A stretch of 64,000 nt of DNA from Pedobacter sp. (lineage in GTDB: Bacteria; Bacteroidota; Bacteroidia; Sphingobacteriales; Sphingobacteriaceae), in contig NZ_JAVHXT010000009.1 in NCBI RefSeq assembly GCF_031119335.1, positions 63,384 through 127,383 of the forward strand. The letters run 5' to 3'. The translations under genes were made by a program, and so were the position numbers. Shown here one piece after another: positions 1-9,527 of this stretch. Under the pieces are notes generated by a model that saw nothing but the letters and a program-made list of their open reading frames with translations, was not told the DNA's origin and searched no databases. The stretch's first letter is position 1. Each line of letters starts with the position of its first letter.

Positions 1-1
1 C

Positions 2-1213
2 TTCTTAAAAGGCAATAAAGTAATAGATTATTTTAAACTACGCGGTTCTTATGGTATAGTTGGTAACGATGCCATCGGCGCTTCTCGTCGTTTTGCCTTT
101 AACAATTATTTTACCCGTGGCGGTTCACAATACTTTTTTGGAACTGGATACAGTGCAGTGCCTAATACTGATGAGCTAGTTTTGGCCAACCCTAACTTAA
201 CTTGGGAAAAATCTATTAAATCTAGTATAGGTTTTGATGCACAGTTTTTAAAACAATCACTAACCTTAACTGCCGATGTTTTCCGTGAGCGTAGAAAAAA
301 CTTGCTTACTACAGATTTAGCTCCGTCTATTATTGGGCAGGCATTGGTTAATATCAATGCAGGTGAGGCGCAGTATCAAGGTGTAGAAACTAATCTTAGC
401 TATAACAAAACCATCAATAAATTCACTTTTGGAGTACACGGAAACTATACCTATGCAAAAAGTAAAATACTGCAGTTAAATGAAGAGGCAGGTTTACCAT
501 CTTATCAGCGTCAGGTTGGCTTTCCAATTGGTGGCGTAGTGCACGGAAGCGGATCAGTAAGGAGATTTTTAATTTCCGAAGGTTTGTTCCAAAGCGAAGA
601 AGAGATTGCTGCTGCTCCGGTACAACGTTTTTCGGGAGCGGTTAAGCCGGGCGATATCAGATATAAGGATGTTAATGGTGATGGGGTAATTGATAACCTG
701 GATTTCGTGAGCACCGACTATTCTGATATTCCAACCTCTTATTTCGGCTTTGGTGGTTCGGCAAAATACAAAGGTTTTGATGTAAACTTCCTTTTTCATG
801 GTGTGGCGGGCAGAACTATCCAAATCAATAATTTGGTAAATGCAGGTACCTCAAATACTGGCTACATTAATCAATTTAGTGTGCACCGTTGGACACAAGC
901 TGGCGCAGATGAGGCTCTTTATCCTCGTTTAACCTTGACTGATAGAACCAACAATACCCAAAACTCAGATTTTTGGTTGCGCAACGGCGATTTCTTACGA
1001 CTTAAACATGTTGAATTGGGTTATTCTTTATCAGCCAATTCATTAAAGAAATTAAAAATTTCGCAATGTAGGTTTTACGTAACTGGCTTCAATTTACTCA
1101 CTTTCGATAAGTTAAATGGCTTACCGATAGATCCTGAAATGCCAGAAGCAGGGTATAACTCACAGTACCCAGCGTTGGCCACATTTGCATTAGGTTTAAA
1201 TCTTAAATTTTAA
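2..1213 (+). CDS. SusC/RagA-family TonB-dependent outer-membrane receptor (C-terminal part)
   Basis: The frame is open from base 2, so the true start lies upstream of the window; about 403 residues of the C-terminal beta-barrel are visible. SusC-type signatures include LRGSYGIVGND near the start, a calcium-loop-like DVNGDGVIDNLD, the NGDFLRLKHVELGYSL block, and a terminal Phe (LGLNLKF) as expected for an outer-membrane barrel. The family imports oligosaccharides with TonB energy, in complex with a SusD lipoprotein. The susD gene follows after 3 bases, so the two are co-transcribed, and the downstream xylanases suggest xylo-oligosaccharides as substrate (inference). Confidence 0.95.
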   Translation, partial: FLKGNKVIDYFKLRGSYGIVGNDAIGASRRFAFNNYFTRGGSQYFFGTGYSAVPNTDELVLANPNLTWEKSIKSSIGFDAQFLKQSLTLTADVFRERRKNLLTTDLAPSIIGQALVNINAGEAQYQGVETNLSYNKTINKFTFGVHGNYTYAKSKILQLNEEAGLPSYQRQVGFPIGGVVHGSGSVRRFLISEGLFQSEEEIAAAPVQRFSGAVKPGDIRYKDVNGDGVIDNLDFVSTDYSDIPTSYFGFGGSAKYKGFDVNFLFHGVAGRTIQINNLVNAGTSNTGYINQFSVHRWTQAGADEALYPRLTLTDRTNNTQNSDFWLRNGDFLRLKHVELGYSLSANSLKKLKISQCRFYVTGFNLLTFDKLNGLPIDPEMPEAGYNSQYPALATFALGLNLKF

Positions 1214-1258
1214 GAAATGGCAATTAACTACATACATATCATATCATTAAAAAAGCAA

Positions 1259-2971
1259 ATGGGCTTATTTTCAAAAATAGGGTTTGTTGCATTACTTGCT
1301 ATCTCATTGGCCTCATGTAAGAAAGATTTCTTGCAAGATGGTAGCATTACCGATGGCGCAATTACCGGAGAACAGGTTTGGAAGAACGATGCCTATGCCC
1401 GTGGCGTACTCAATAGCGCATATTTCCATGTGCCAGAAGGATTTAGTATTGATGGCGGCGGCGGTATGCTGGCCTCTGGTACAGACGAGGCGGTTAACTC
1501 GGGCATTAATGCCACCATGAGTATTTTTACCAATGGTACTTGGGGACCAGTGCGTACCGTAGATGATGAATATAGCAATCTTTACGATGGCCTACGAAAA
1601 GTTAACCTCTTTTTAGAGAATTTGCCTAATGCCGAAATTATTCCAACTGATGGTTTAACCGCTGCTGAGGACAAAAGTAGGCTCGAAGGACAGGCTTATT
1701 TTTTAAGAGCGTCGCTTCATTTTGAATTGGTTAAACGCTATGGTGCAATTACCTTAGCTCCCCGTGTTTTCAGCAGAGAAGAAAACTTAAATCTTCCTAA
1801 AAATACCTATAAGGAATGTGTAGATTTTATAGTTGCAGACTGTGATAGGGCGGTAGCAACTAACATTCCAGTTTTTACCAGAGAAACTACTGCTAATAAA
1901 TTTGCTTGGCGTACTGGTGATTATGGTCGTGCTACCAAAACTGCCGCAATGGGTGTCAAATCAAGATTGTTGCTGTATGCAGCTAGTCCGCAGTTTGCAG
2001 CGCAAAGCGGTGTAACTTGGCAGCAAGCGGCAGATGCTGCCAAAGCAATCATCGACTTAAACGTACATAGCTTACGTACAAACTATGCCAATGTCTTCAA
2101 TTTTGGAGCCGATTCTTACAACGTAGAAGTTTTGTTTGCTACCAGGGCGCAAAACCGTAACGATATTGAGCAACAACAAGCGCCAATTAGTTTTGATGGT
2201 GCCAATGGACGAACAAATCCAACGCAGGAAATGGTAGATGCCTTTGAAACTGCCAACGGAAGATTAATTACAGATCCTGCCAATACACAATATAGCGAAA
2301 GTAACCCTTACCTCAACAGAGATCCGCGTTTAGGGCTTACCATTAACCACAACGGCAGGATATTTAAAGGCCGAGCAGTACAAACATTTGTTGGCGGTGC
2401 CGATGGTTTAAACAGAAATATAAACGCTACCAAAACCGGATATTACATGCGTAAGTTCTTAAGTGAAGCTGCAACATGGAACCAACAATCTAATACATTG
2501 GCTCGTAGGCCTTGGGTAGTACAGCGTTATGCAGAAATATTATTGAATTATGCGGAAGCCTTAAACGAGGCGCAGGGCATTGCGGCTGTTACCGAGGTAC
2601 TGCGTGTAGTAAACTTGATTAGAGCTCGTTCAGGTGTTGGCATGCCAGCTTTACAAACCACTAATCCCGCAGGCAATGGTTATGTGGCGTTAACGCAGGT
2701 GGCAATAAGAGAGCGTATCCACAACGAAAGAAGAGTAGAGTTGTGCTTCGAAGGTCATCGTTTTTACGATGTTAGAAGATGGCAGCAGGGTGAACTCTTC
2801 TTAAACAAGCCCGTAACCGGTATGCGTATTACCATTGATGGTTCTGGTGCAATTTTCTATGATCGGTTCACGGTAGAGAACCGCGTTTTTCAACCTAAAA
2901 ATAACTTATATCCATTTTCACAAAATACCGTTAACCGCCAGCCAGCTTTAATACAAAATACAGGCTATTAA
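1259..2971 (+). CDS. SusD/RagB-family glycan-binding lipoprotein
   Basis: Surface lipoprotein that captures glycans and closes over the SusC barrel. I choose the ATG at 1259 because it gives a clean lipoprotein signal (hydrophobic stretch, then LASC with lipid-accepting Cys20); an in-frame ATG at 1217 would add 14 residues in front of it. The RagB/SusD signatures are clear: AYFLRASLHFELVKRYG in the N-terminal TPR-like part, and NERRVELCFEGHRFYDVRRW near the C-terminus. Length (about 570 residues) is typical. It sits directly behind susC and ahead of glycoside hydrolase genes. The substrate is inferred from neighbours only. Confidence 0.95.
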   Translation: MGLFSKIGFVALLAISLASCKKDFLQDGSITDGAITGEQVWKNDAYARGVLNSAYFHVPEGFSIDGGGGMLASGTDEAVNSGINATMSIFTNGTWGPVRTVDDEYSNLYDGLRKVNLFLENLPNAEIIPTDGLTAAEDKSRLEGQAYFLRASLHFELVKRYGAITLAPRVFSREENLNLPKNTYKECVDFIVADCDRAVATNIPVFTRETTANKFAWRTGDYGRATKTAAMGVKSRLLLYAASPQFAAQSGVTWQQAADAAKAIIDLNVHSLRTNYANVFNFGADSYNVEVLFATRAQNRNDIEQQQAPISFDGANGRTNPTQEMVDAFETANGRLITDPANTQYSESNPYLNRDPRLGLTINHNGRIFKGRAVQTFVGGADGLNRNINATKTGYYMRKFLSEAATWNQQSNTLARRPWVVQRYAEILLNYAEALNEAQGIAAVTEVLRVVNLIRARSGVGMPALQTTNPAGNGYVALTQVAIRERIHNERRVELCFEGHRFYDVRRWQQGELFLNKPVTGMRITIDGSGAIFYDRFTVENRVFQPKNNLYPFSQNTVNRQPALIQNTGY

Positions 2972-2980
2972 ATATTTAAT

Positions 2981-4801
2981 ATGATTAAGCTAAATAAATA
3001 CTTATTACTTGCAATACTTTCCGTTGCTTTCTTATCTGCCGATGCACAATTGGTACAAAACATTTTTGGTCGCAAACACCTCAGCTTAAATGGCCGATGG
3101 AATTACATCATCGATCCTTATGAAATGGGCTACTACGATTATCGCCACGAACCATTTGATCAATCTAAATCTGGCAAGGGAGGTTTTTACGATGACAGAC
3201 AACAGATCAACAAATCGGAACTGATTGAATATAACTTCGAATTATCACCAACGGTTAAAATTCCTGGAGATTGGAACTCTCAAGTGGAGAAATTAGAATT
3301 TTATGAAGGGACAGTTTGGTTCAGACAGAAGTTTTTAGCTAATCCGGTGGCCGACAAGAAATACATCCTTTATTTCGGGGCGGTAAATTACGAAGCACAC
3401 GTTTACTTAAATGGAAAAAAATTGGGTGTTCACAAAGGTGGATTTACACCATTCCAATTTGATGTAACTGGTAAATTAAAAGACGGACAAAACTTTGTAG
3501 TAGTTAAAGCCGACAACACCCGCAAGCAAGATGAAATTCCTACGGTAAATACCGACTGGTGGAACTATGGTGGTATAACCCGTGATGTGCTTTTGGCCGA
3601 ATTGCCAAACAACTACATCAACGATTATAAAATTCAGCTAGCTAAATCTAATGCAAAACAGATAGAAGGTTATGTGAAATTGAGCAGTGCTTCTGCAAAT
3701 CAAAAAGTTGAAGTGAATATCCCAGAAGCTGGTTTAAAAACAACAGCAACTACAGATGCAAATGGTTTAGCTAAAATTAGCATTCCTGTAAAGAATTTAT
3801 CGCTATGGAGCCCAGAAAATCCAAAACTTTACCAAGTGGTAATTACGTCTGCTAGCGATAAAGTAGAAGAGAAAATTGGCTTTAGAACCATCGAAACCCG
3901 AGGACAGGATATTCTTCTAAACGGAAAATCAATCTTTTTAAGAGGTATTTCTTTACACGATGAAAATCCACTTATCCCTGGAAGGTTACGTGGACAAGGT
4001 GATATGCGCATGATGTTGCAATGGGCAAAAGAGTTGAATTGTAACTATGTAAGGTTGGCGCACTATCCTCACAACGAAGAAATGAACCGTTTGGCTGATG
4101 AAATGGGCTTGCTAGTTTGGGGCGAAGTACCTGTGTACTGGACCATATCATGGGAAAACCAAGAAACTTACAACAATGCAGAACAACAATTAACAGATTT
4201 AATAGAGCGAGATAAAAACAGAGCTGCAGTAATTATTTGGTCTATAGGCAACGAAACACCATTAAGTGAGCCACGTTTTAAGTTTATGAGCAAATTGGCC
4301 GATAAGGTAAGAGAACTCGATAATACCCGTTTGGTTGGTGCTGCTTTAGAGGTTCATAGAAAAGGGTACACTGTAATAGTAGACGATCCTCTTGGCGAAA
4401 AACTGGATTTGGTTAGCTTTAATCAATATGGTGGCTGGTATTGGGAAACACCAAAAGAGTTGCCAAAATATAAATTCGAGATTAAGTACAATAAGCCGGT
4501 AATTATTACCGAAGTAGGTGGCGATGCCCTAGGTGGTTTCCACGCTGATGAAGATACTCGCTGGTCAGAAGAATATCAAGAATCGTTGTACAAATATCAA
4601 ATTCCTTTTATGAACACAATGAGTGGCTTACGCGGTATGACCCCATGGATTTTAACTGATTTCCGTTCTCCACGCCGTCAGCATCCTTTCTTTCAGGATT
4701 TCTGGAATAGAAAAGGATTGATCTCGGAAACGGGCAAGAAAAAGAAAGCATTTTATGTGTTGAAGGATTTTTACGATCAAACACAAGCTAAATATAAGTA
4801 G
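2981..4801 (+). CDS. Glycoside hydrolase family 2, beta-glucuronidase-like
   Basis: Secreted GH2 enzyme of 606 residues with a signal peptide ending in SADAQ. The order is sugar-binding jelly roll (about 25-215, with NYGGITRDV), Ig-like domain (about 215-310), then TIM barrel. The acid/base is Glu425 in WSIGNE and the nucleophile is Glu511 in IITEVGGDA. After the nucleophile the sequence follows E. coli beta-glucuronidase, and an Asn576-x-Lys578 motif (NRKG) matches the NxK pair that binds the uronic acid carboxylate in that enzyme. It would release glucuronosyl-type decorations within this xylan-type locus. A beta-galactosidase or galacturonidase role is the alternative. Confidence 0.85.
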   Translation: MIKLNKYLLLAILSVAFLSADAQLVQNIFGRKHLSLNGRWNYIIDPYEMGYYDYRHEPFDQSKSGKGGFYDDRQQINKSELIEYNFELSPTVKIPGDWNSQVEKLEFYEGTVWFRQKFLANPVADKKYILYFGAVNYEAHVYLNGKKLGVHKGGFTPFQFDVTGKLKDGQNFVVVKADNTRKQDEIPTVNTDWWNYGGITRDVLLAELPNNYINDYKIQLAKSNAKQIEGYVKLSSASANQKVEVNIPEAGLKTTATTDANGLAKISIPVKNLSLWSPENPKLYQVVITSASDKVEEKIGFRTIETRGQDILLNGKSIFLRGISLHDENPLIPGRLRGQGDMRMMLQWAKELNCNYVRLAHYPHNEEMNRLADEMGLLVWGEVPVYWTISWENQETYNNAEQQLTDLIERDKNRAAVIIWSIGNETPLSEPRFKFMSKLADKVRELDNTRLVGAALEVHRKGYTVIVDDPLGEKLDLVSFNQYGGWYWETPKELPKYKFEIKYNKPVIITEVGGDALGGFHADEDTRWSEEYQESLYKYQIPFMNTMSGLRGMTPWILTDFRSPRRQHPFFQDFWNRKGLISETGKKKKAFYVLKDFYDQTQAKYK

Positions 4802-4884
4802 AAGTAAAGTTTAAGGTCAAGAAGGTTGAGATAAGTTTATTAATCAAATCTCAATCTTAACCTCAATCTCAAATAAAGAAGAAA

Positions 4885-5967
4885 ATGAAAAAGTATAGCT
4901 TATTTTTAATTGCAACAGGATTGATTTTTGGAGGATGCCTCAAAGGTCAAAATGATCCTGTTTTTCCATCTCCAGAATTAACCATTCCGGTTGACGAAAG
5001 CATAACCTTGCAAAATGCCTTGCCTTTTAAATTTGGAGCGGCAGTAAATAACAACATATTAAGAACTAGGGCAGCATATAGAGATGTAGTTATCAAAGAG
5101 TTTAACAGCCTTACTTCTGAAAATGCGATGAAATTTGCACAGTTGCATCCAGGGGAAAACACATACACCTGGAGCGAGGCTGATTATTTAGTTGATTTTG
5201 CTCAAACACATGGCAAAAGGGTACACGGTCACACTTTAATATGGCATAAAAATCCACCTGCTTGGGTTCAAAATTTTCAAGGCGATGCCGCCGCTTGGGA
5301 CAATTTAATGAAAACGCATATACAAACTGTGATGTCACGTTATAAAGGCAAAGTGGCCTCTTGGGATGTAGTGAATGAGGCTATTGCGAACGAAGGCGGG
5401 GGCTATCGTACAGAAAGTATATGGTATCAAAAACTGGGACCAGAGTTTATAGAAAAAGCTTTTATTTATGCACACCAAGCAGATCCAGATGCACTTTTGT
5501 TCTACAATGATTATGGGCACGAATATGGACCTACCAAACGTACAGCTATCCTCAATTTAGTTAGTAATTTACGTGCTAAGGGTGTGCCAATACATGGTAT
5601 AGGCATGCAATTTCACACTCGTTATACTCAATCTAATACCAACTTAGCGGCGGCTATAAATACTGCAGCAGCTACAGGGCTACAAGTACACATAGCTGAG
5701 CTCGATATTGCTTTAAACCCAGACGGCATTCAAGATTTAACCTACAGTTCTGGTTTGGCAGAGCAACATAAAGCTAAGTACGAGTTTATTGTACGGACCT
5801 ACAATGCTATACCTAAAAACCAACAGTTTGGTATTACCACTTGGAATGTAGGCGATTCTGATAGTTGGATACCTTCAGAATATAAGCGCCCAGATTGGCC
5901 ACTGCCATTTGACAATAACTATCAAAGAAAAGCTGCTTATCAAGGTATTCTTGATGGTGTTAAGTAA
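4885..5967 (+). CDS. GH10 endo-1,4-beta-xylanase, lipoprotein
   Basis: Endo-xylanase that cuts the beta-1,4-xylan backbone. It has 360 residues, with a lipoprotein signal (IFGGC, Cys18), so it is probably anchored on the outer membrane. The GH10 barrel shows HGHTLIWH, the acid/base Glu165 in WDVVNEA and the nucleophile Glu272 in HIAELDIAL, with the conserved C-terminal ITTWNVGDSDSW. A second GH10 of different length is encoded at 11325. It follows the GH2 gene on the same strand after 83 bases. Surface location and the SusC/D pair suggest it makes oligosaccharides for import (inference). Confidence 0.95.
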   Translation: MKKYSLFLIATGLIFGGCLKGQNDPVFPSPELTIPVDESITLQNALPFKFGAAVNNNILRTRAAYRDVVIKEFNSLTSENAMKFAQLHPGENTYTWSEADYLVDFAQTHGKRVHGHTLIWHKNPPAWVQNFQGDAAAWDNLMKTHIQTVMSRYKGKVASWDVVNEAIANEGGGYRTESIWYQKLGPEFIEKAFIYAHQADPDALLFYNDYGHEYGPTKRTAILNLVSNLRAKGVPIHGIGMQFHTRYTQSNTNLAAAINTAAATGLQVHIAELDIALNPDGIQDLTYSSGLAEQHKAKYEFIVRTYNAIPKNQQFGITTWNVGDSDSWIPSEYKRPDWPLPFDNNYQRKAAYQGILDGVK

Positions 5968-5982
5968 CAGATAAAAATAAAA

Positions 5983-6023
5983 CTATGAACTGAGCATAAA
6001 CTTTATTTATGCTCAGTTCATAG
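5983..6023. terminator. Long perfect hairpin between xylanase and secreted-protein genes
   Basis: An 18-bp perfect inverted repeat (5983-6000 with 6006-6023) with a 5-base loop. There is no T-run after it on the plus strand, but an A-rich run lies before it. It may protect the upstream mRNA 3' end, attenuate, or terminate on the minus strand. It separates the GH10 gene from the 829-residue protein gene. Confidence 0.5.
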
Positions 6024-6043
6024 CCTAAAACAAACGAATGCTA

Positions 6044-8527
6044 ATGAGAAAACTTCTATTTTTAATGACATGTGCTTTGGCAATATTTACTACTGCTTCA
6101 GCACAGTTTACAGCTGGTAATTTGGCAGTTTATCGTTACGGAGATGGTACTCCAATGGTAAATGCGGGCAGAGTTCCTGTTTTTATAGATGAATATAATC
6201 CTGTTACCGGGCAAAGAGTACGAACTATTACCGTTTCTAGAACAGCCAATGGTGCTAATTTTGGGCTAGAAGGAATGGGCCTTACAAGCGGTGGTACTTT
6301 TGAAGGCGAAGGCTTTCCGGTACTTTCTAGAAATGGCGAAACATTATCTGTTATAGGCTACAATCCTGCTCAAACTGGACAATTTGTAATTGCAACTATA
6401 AATGCCAATGGCGATGTAAATACGACTACATTAGTAGCTTCAGAAGATGCCATAGGTGCACCACGCTCTGCAGTGGTAGAAGGCAATGCGGTATATTTTA
6501 ATGGTCATAGTAATGGTGCAAGATATAAACTGTTAGGTACAACAACCGCATCTACGAGGGTATCATCTAGTCCAATAAATTCGCCAAGGGTACTAACTAT
6601 TGCCGATACTTATTTTTCTGCCTCAAACAACGGTACAAAAATATTTGCGCCCTATGCAAGTACTAATGTTCCTAATGCGGCGCTACCTACAACATCCGTT
6701 ACTTTTCCTACATCGCCAAACATACCCGGTAGCGCTCCCTTGGTTAGTGCACATCAGGTATTGGCTTTTAGATCTGCTACCAACCGTACTTTAATATACG
6801 TTTTAGATGATAATGGAGGCGCTCCCTTAATTAAGAAATATCGCTCAAATGCAAGTGGAAGTGATTGGGTACAGTTTGGTAATGTTGCAGTACCAGTTAA
6901 CACCAAAAGTATTAGCGGTGTTTATTCTAATACGGGTGTAACCTTGTATTTTACTACTTATGCCAACCCTAGTGCTGGCAATGCCTCACAATTGTATGCC
7001 TTCACTAATAGTTTCACCCCCGCAAATGAAGGCGAAACTGCTGCAAACATGACAGGTAGCCCAGTACTATTAGCAACCGCTTCGGCAAATACAACATTTA
7101 GAGGCGTAACTATGGCTCCTGTGTACGGCAAAGTACCATCTGATTTGACGGCAAACGTAATATCGCTTAATGAAGTTAGGTTAAACTGGAGGGATAATTC
7201 TACTACTGAAACTGGTTTTGAAATAAGTAGATCTACAGACAATGTTAATTTTAGCAGCTTGGCAACAGTAGCTCAAAATGTAACTACATACACAGACAAT
7301 ACGGTTGTTGCTGGTACAACTTATTATTATAAGGTAAGGGGTATAGAACCAGGTGGTCCAGTTGTTTATTCAAATACAGTAAATGTAACCGCAGGGTCTG
7401 GCATTATAACAGGTATTAATTTTAGTGCCCAAACCATTTATGAAAATCAGGCTGTAGGTACAACTGCGGGAGAGTTTTCCGTACTTCCCACCAGTATCTC
7501 TAATGTAACTTATACTCTTATACCGGGAACCGGAGATACAGATAATGCAAAGTTTCAGATAGTTGGAAATCAATTACGAACAAATGCCCTGCTTGATTTT
7601 GAGACGCAGGCAGTTTATAACGTAAGGGTTAGGGCTACATCGCCATCAAATTTTAGCTTCGAGCAAACTTTTCAGGTTACTATAAACGATGTAAACGAAA
7701 AACCAACCATAACAGTTATCGGTAATCAAAGTACTTGCGCCGGAACCGAGGAGAAAGTAATTACGCTTAGCGGAATAACCGCAGGACCAGAAACTGGCCA
7801 GACTTTAACGGCTACCATAAGTTCAAATCAGCCTACGGCTTTCCAAAGTCTGCAAGTAAACTTGCTGGCAGGTGGTGCTGGCGAAATTCGTTATCGTTTA
7901 AGTGCTAATGCAACTGGAGAGCCCGAAATTTCGCTAACACTTACCGATAACGGAGGCACAGCCAATGGCGGGGTAGATACCCACATAGAAACTTTTAAGC
8001 TACGAGTTTTTCCATTTCCAACGGTAACCATCGTTTCAGATATGGGAAGCAGTGTTGATAAGGGAATTGCAGTAAGACTAACAGCAACTGGAGGTACTAC
8101 CTATCAGTGGGAAAGTAACGGCAGCATTGTTGGCGCAACCAATATTGCTACCATAACGGTAAGGCCACAAGTAAATACAACTTACAGGGTAGTAGTGTCT
8201 AATGAAGGGGGCTGCGCTTCTACTACCGAGTTTACCTTAAATGTAACCGACAACTATAATTTGGTTACAGCGGCAAATTTGGTATCTCCAAACGGAGATG
8301 GCGTTAATGATTTTTGGGTCATCAAAAACATCGATTTATATCCAGAAAGTGTGGTAAGGGTATTTGATAAAGCCGGAAGGGTAATCTTTAATAAAAAAGG
8401 CTATCAAAACGATTGGGATGGCAGGGTAGCAGGTTCATCCTTAAAAGAAGACACCTACTATTATATCATTGATTTTGGGGCAGGCTTACCAAAGAAAAAA
8501 GGCTCACTAACCATGCTTAACAACTAA
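6044..8527 (+). CDS. Large secreted protein with FN3, cadherin-like and type B (CHU_C-like) type IX sorting domain
   Basis: Start chosen at the ATG at 6044 (MRKLLFLMTC), giving a signal peptide ending TASAQ; an ATG at 6038 is also possible. The first about 340 mature residues (FTAGNLAVYRYGDGT onward) are closely similar to the N-terminal part of the protein at 9528. Then come an FN3 domain (TTETGFEISRSTDNVNF), a cadherin-like domain ending INDVNEKPTI, and an Ig-like stretch. The C-terminus (SPNGDGVNDFW, VFDKAGRVIF, YYIIDFGAG) is the gliding-motility-associated domain that routes proteins through type IX secretion. The PorP/SprF gene directly after it fits this. Function of the N-terminal domain is unknown. 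Confidence 0.85.
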   Translation: MRKLLFLMTCALAIFTTASAQFTAGNLAVYRYGDGTPMVNAGRVPVFIDEYNPVTGQRVRTITVSRTANGANFGLEGMGLTSGGTFEGEGFPVLSRNGETLSVIGYNPAQTGQFVIATINANGDVNTTTLVASEDAIGAPRSAVVEGNAVYFNGHSNGARYKLLGTTTASTRVSSSPINSPRVLTIADTYFSASNNGTKIFAPYASTNVPNAALPTTSVTFPTSPNIPGSAPLVSAHQVLAFRSATNRTLIYVLDDNGGAPLIKKYRSNASGSDWVQFGNVAVPVNTKSISGVYSNTGVTLYFTTYANPSAGNASQLYAFTNSFTPANEGETAANMTGSPVLLATASANTTFRGVTMAPVYGKVPSDLTANVISLNEVRLNWRDNSTTETGFEISRSTDNVNFSSLATVAQNVTTYTDNTVVAGTTYYYKVRGIEPGGPVVYSNTVNVTAGSGIITGINFSAQTIYENQAVGTTAGEFSVLPTSISNVTYTLIPGTGDTDNAKFQIVGNQLRTNALLDFETQAVYNVRVRATSPSNFSFEQTFQVTINDVNEKPTITVIGNQSTCAGTEEKVITLSGITAGPETGQTLTATISSNQPTAFQSLQVNLLAGGAGEIRYRLSANATGEPEISLTLTDNGGTANGGVDTHIETFKLRVFPFPTVTIVSDMGSSVDKGIAVRLTATGGTTYQWESNGSIVGATNIATITVRPQVNTTYRVVVSNEGGCASTTEFTLNVTDNYNLVTAANLVSPNGDGVNDFWVIKNIDLYPESVVRVFDKAGRVIFNKKGYQNDWDGRVAGSSLKEDTYYYIIDFGAGLPKKKGSLTMLNN

Positions 8528-8537
8528 ACCTATTGTA

Positions 8538-9431
8538 ATGAACAAAACTATACAAATAAAATGTCTGCTGTTCCTATTTGCGTTAATGGGTCTAAGTTTG
8601 CATAGCGTTGCACAGCTTAGTCCAATGGGAAACATGTATTTCTATAACCAGTATTTGGGCAATCCGGCAATGGCTGGGGCTACAGATAAGTTAAATCTAA
8701 ACCTCCTATATCGTAAGCAGTTTAATGAAGTACCAAATGCACCTACTTATCAGGTTTTTACTGGCGAATATGCCTATACAGATAGAGCTTCCTTCGGTTT
8801 AAATGTAGATTTATCAAAAAGCGGGTTAATTAATTATAACAGGATAATGGGTACCTATGCATACCATTTGCCAGTATCGGCAACAGGTAAATTGCATTTT
8901 GGCTTATCTGCTGGTGTTGCGAAGGAATTTGTAGACAGGGAAGCTATTACTGCCGAAAATTATGATCCGGTAGTTAATCGCTTTAACGATAGAGGCTATA
9001 GGTTAGATGGTGATTTTGGCATGGCTTACACAGATAGCAAACTAAACCTACAGGGTACTTGGCTTAACCTTCATAATCAATTAAATACTGATCCAAATTT
9101 TATTACAGGTATCAATTATGCCACCTTCTTTACATCCGCTTCGTATAAAATAGCAGCAGGTAAAGATTTTGCAGTAGAACCAAAGGTAGTTTATAGAGGT
9201 ATTAAAGGTATGGATAACATAGTTGAAGGTGGAATAGGTTTAACTTATCAAGAGCATTTCAACTTATTCGGATTATACCATAGCACTAACAATGCTACTG
9301 TTGGTATGGGCTTTAAATATGAACAATTTAAGCTGACTGGCATTTACAGCATCGGTCCGTCGGCTATACGTTCATTTACCGGTGGCGATTTTGAAATAGG
9401 CTTAGGCTGGACCTTGGGCGGAAAGAAATAG
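8538..9431 (+). CDS. PorP/SprF-family type IX secretion outer-membrane protein
   Basis: A 297-residue barrel-type protein with a signal peptide ending HSVAQ and the family opening (LSPMGNMYFYNQYLGNPAMAGA). SprF/PorP-like proteins are dedicated partners for secretion or anchoring of individual proteins with type B C-terminal domains, and are usually encoded directly downstream of them. That is the case here: the gene begins 10 bases after the 829-residue protein, so it most likely serves that protein. The C-terminal strands (GGDFEIGLGWTLG) look like the end of a beta-barrel. Confidence 0.88.
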   Translation: MNKTIQIKCLLFLFALMGLSLHSVAQLSPMGNMYFYNQYLGNPAMAGATDKLNLNLLYRKQFNEVPNAPTYQVFTGEYAYTDRASFGLNVDLSKSGLINYNRIMGTYAYHLPVSATGKLHFGLSAGVAKEFVDREAITAENYDPVVNRFNDRGYRLDGDFGMAYTDSKLNLQGTWLNLHNQLNTDPNFITGINYATFFTSASYKIAAGKDFAVEPKVVYRGIKGMDNIVEGGIGLTYQEHFNLFGLYHSTNNATVGMGFKYEQFKLTGIYSIGPSAIRSFTGGDFEIGLGWTLGGKK

Positions 9432-9527
9432 TAGAAAAGTATTGAACCATCAATAACCAATTATCCAATAAACAAAAAAATAACTATCGGATATCAATCA
9501 ATTTAAATAACCAAAAATAAATAGTGT

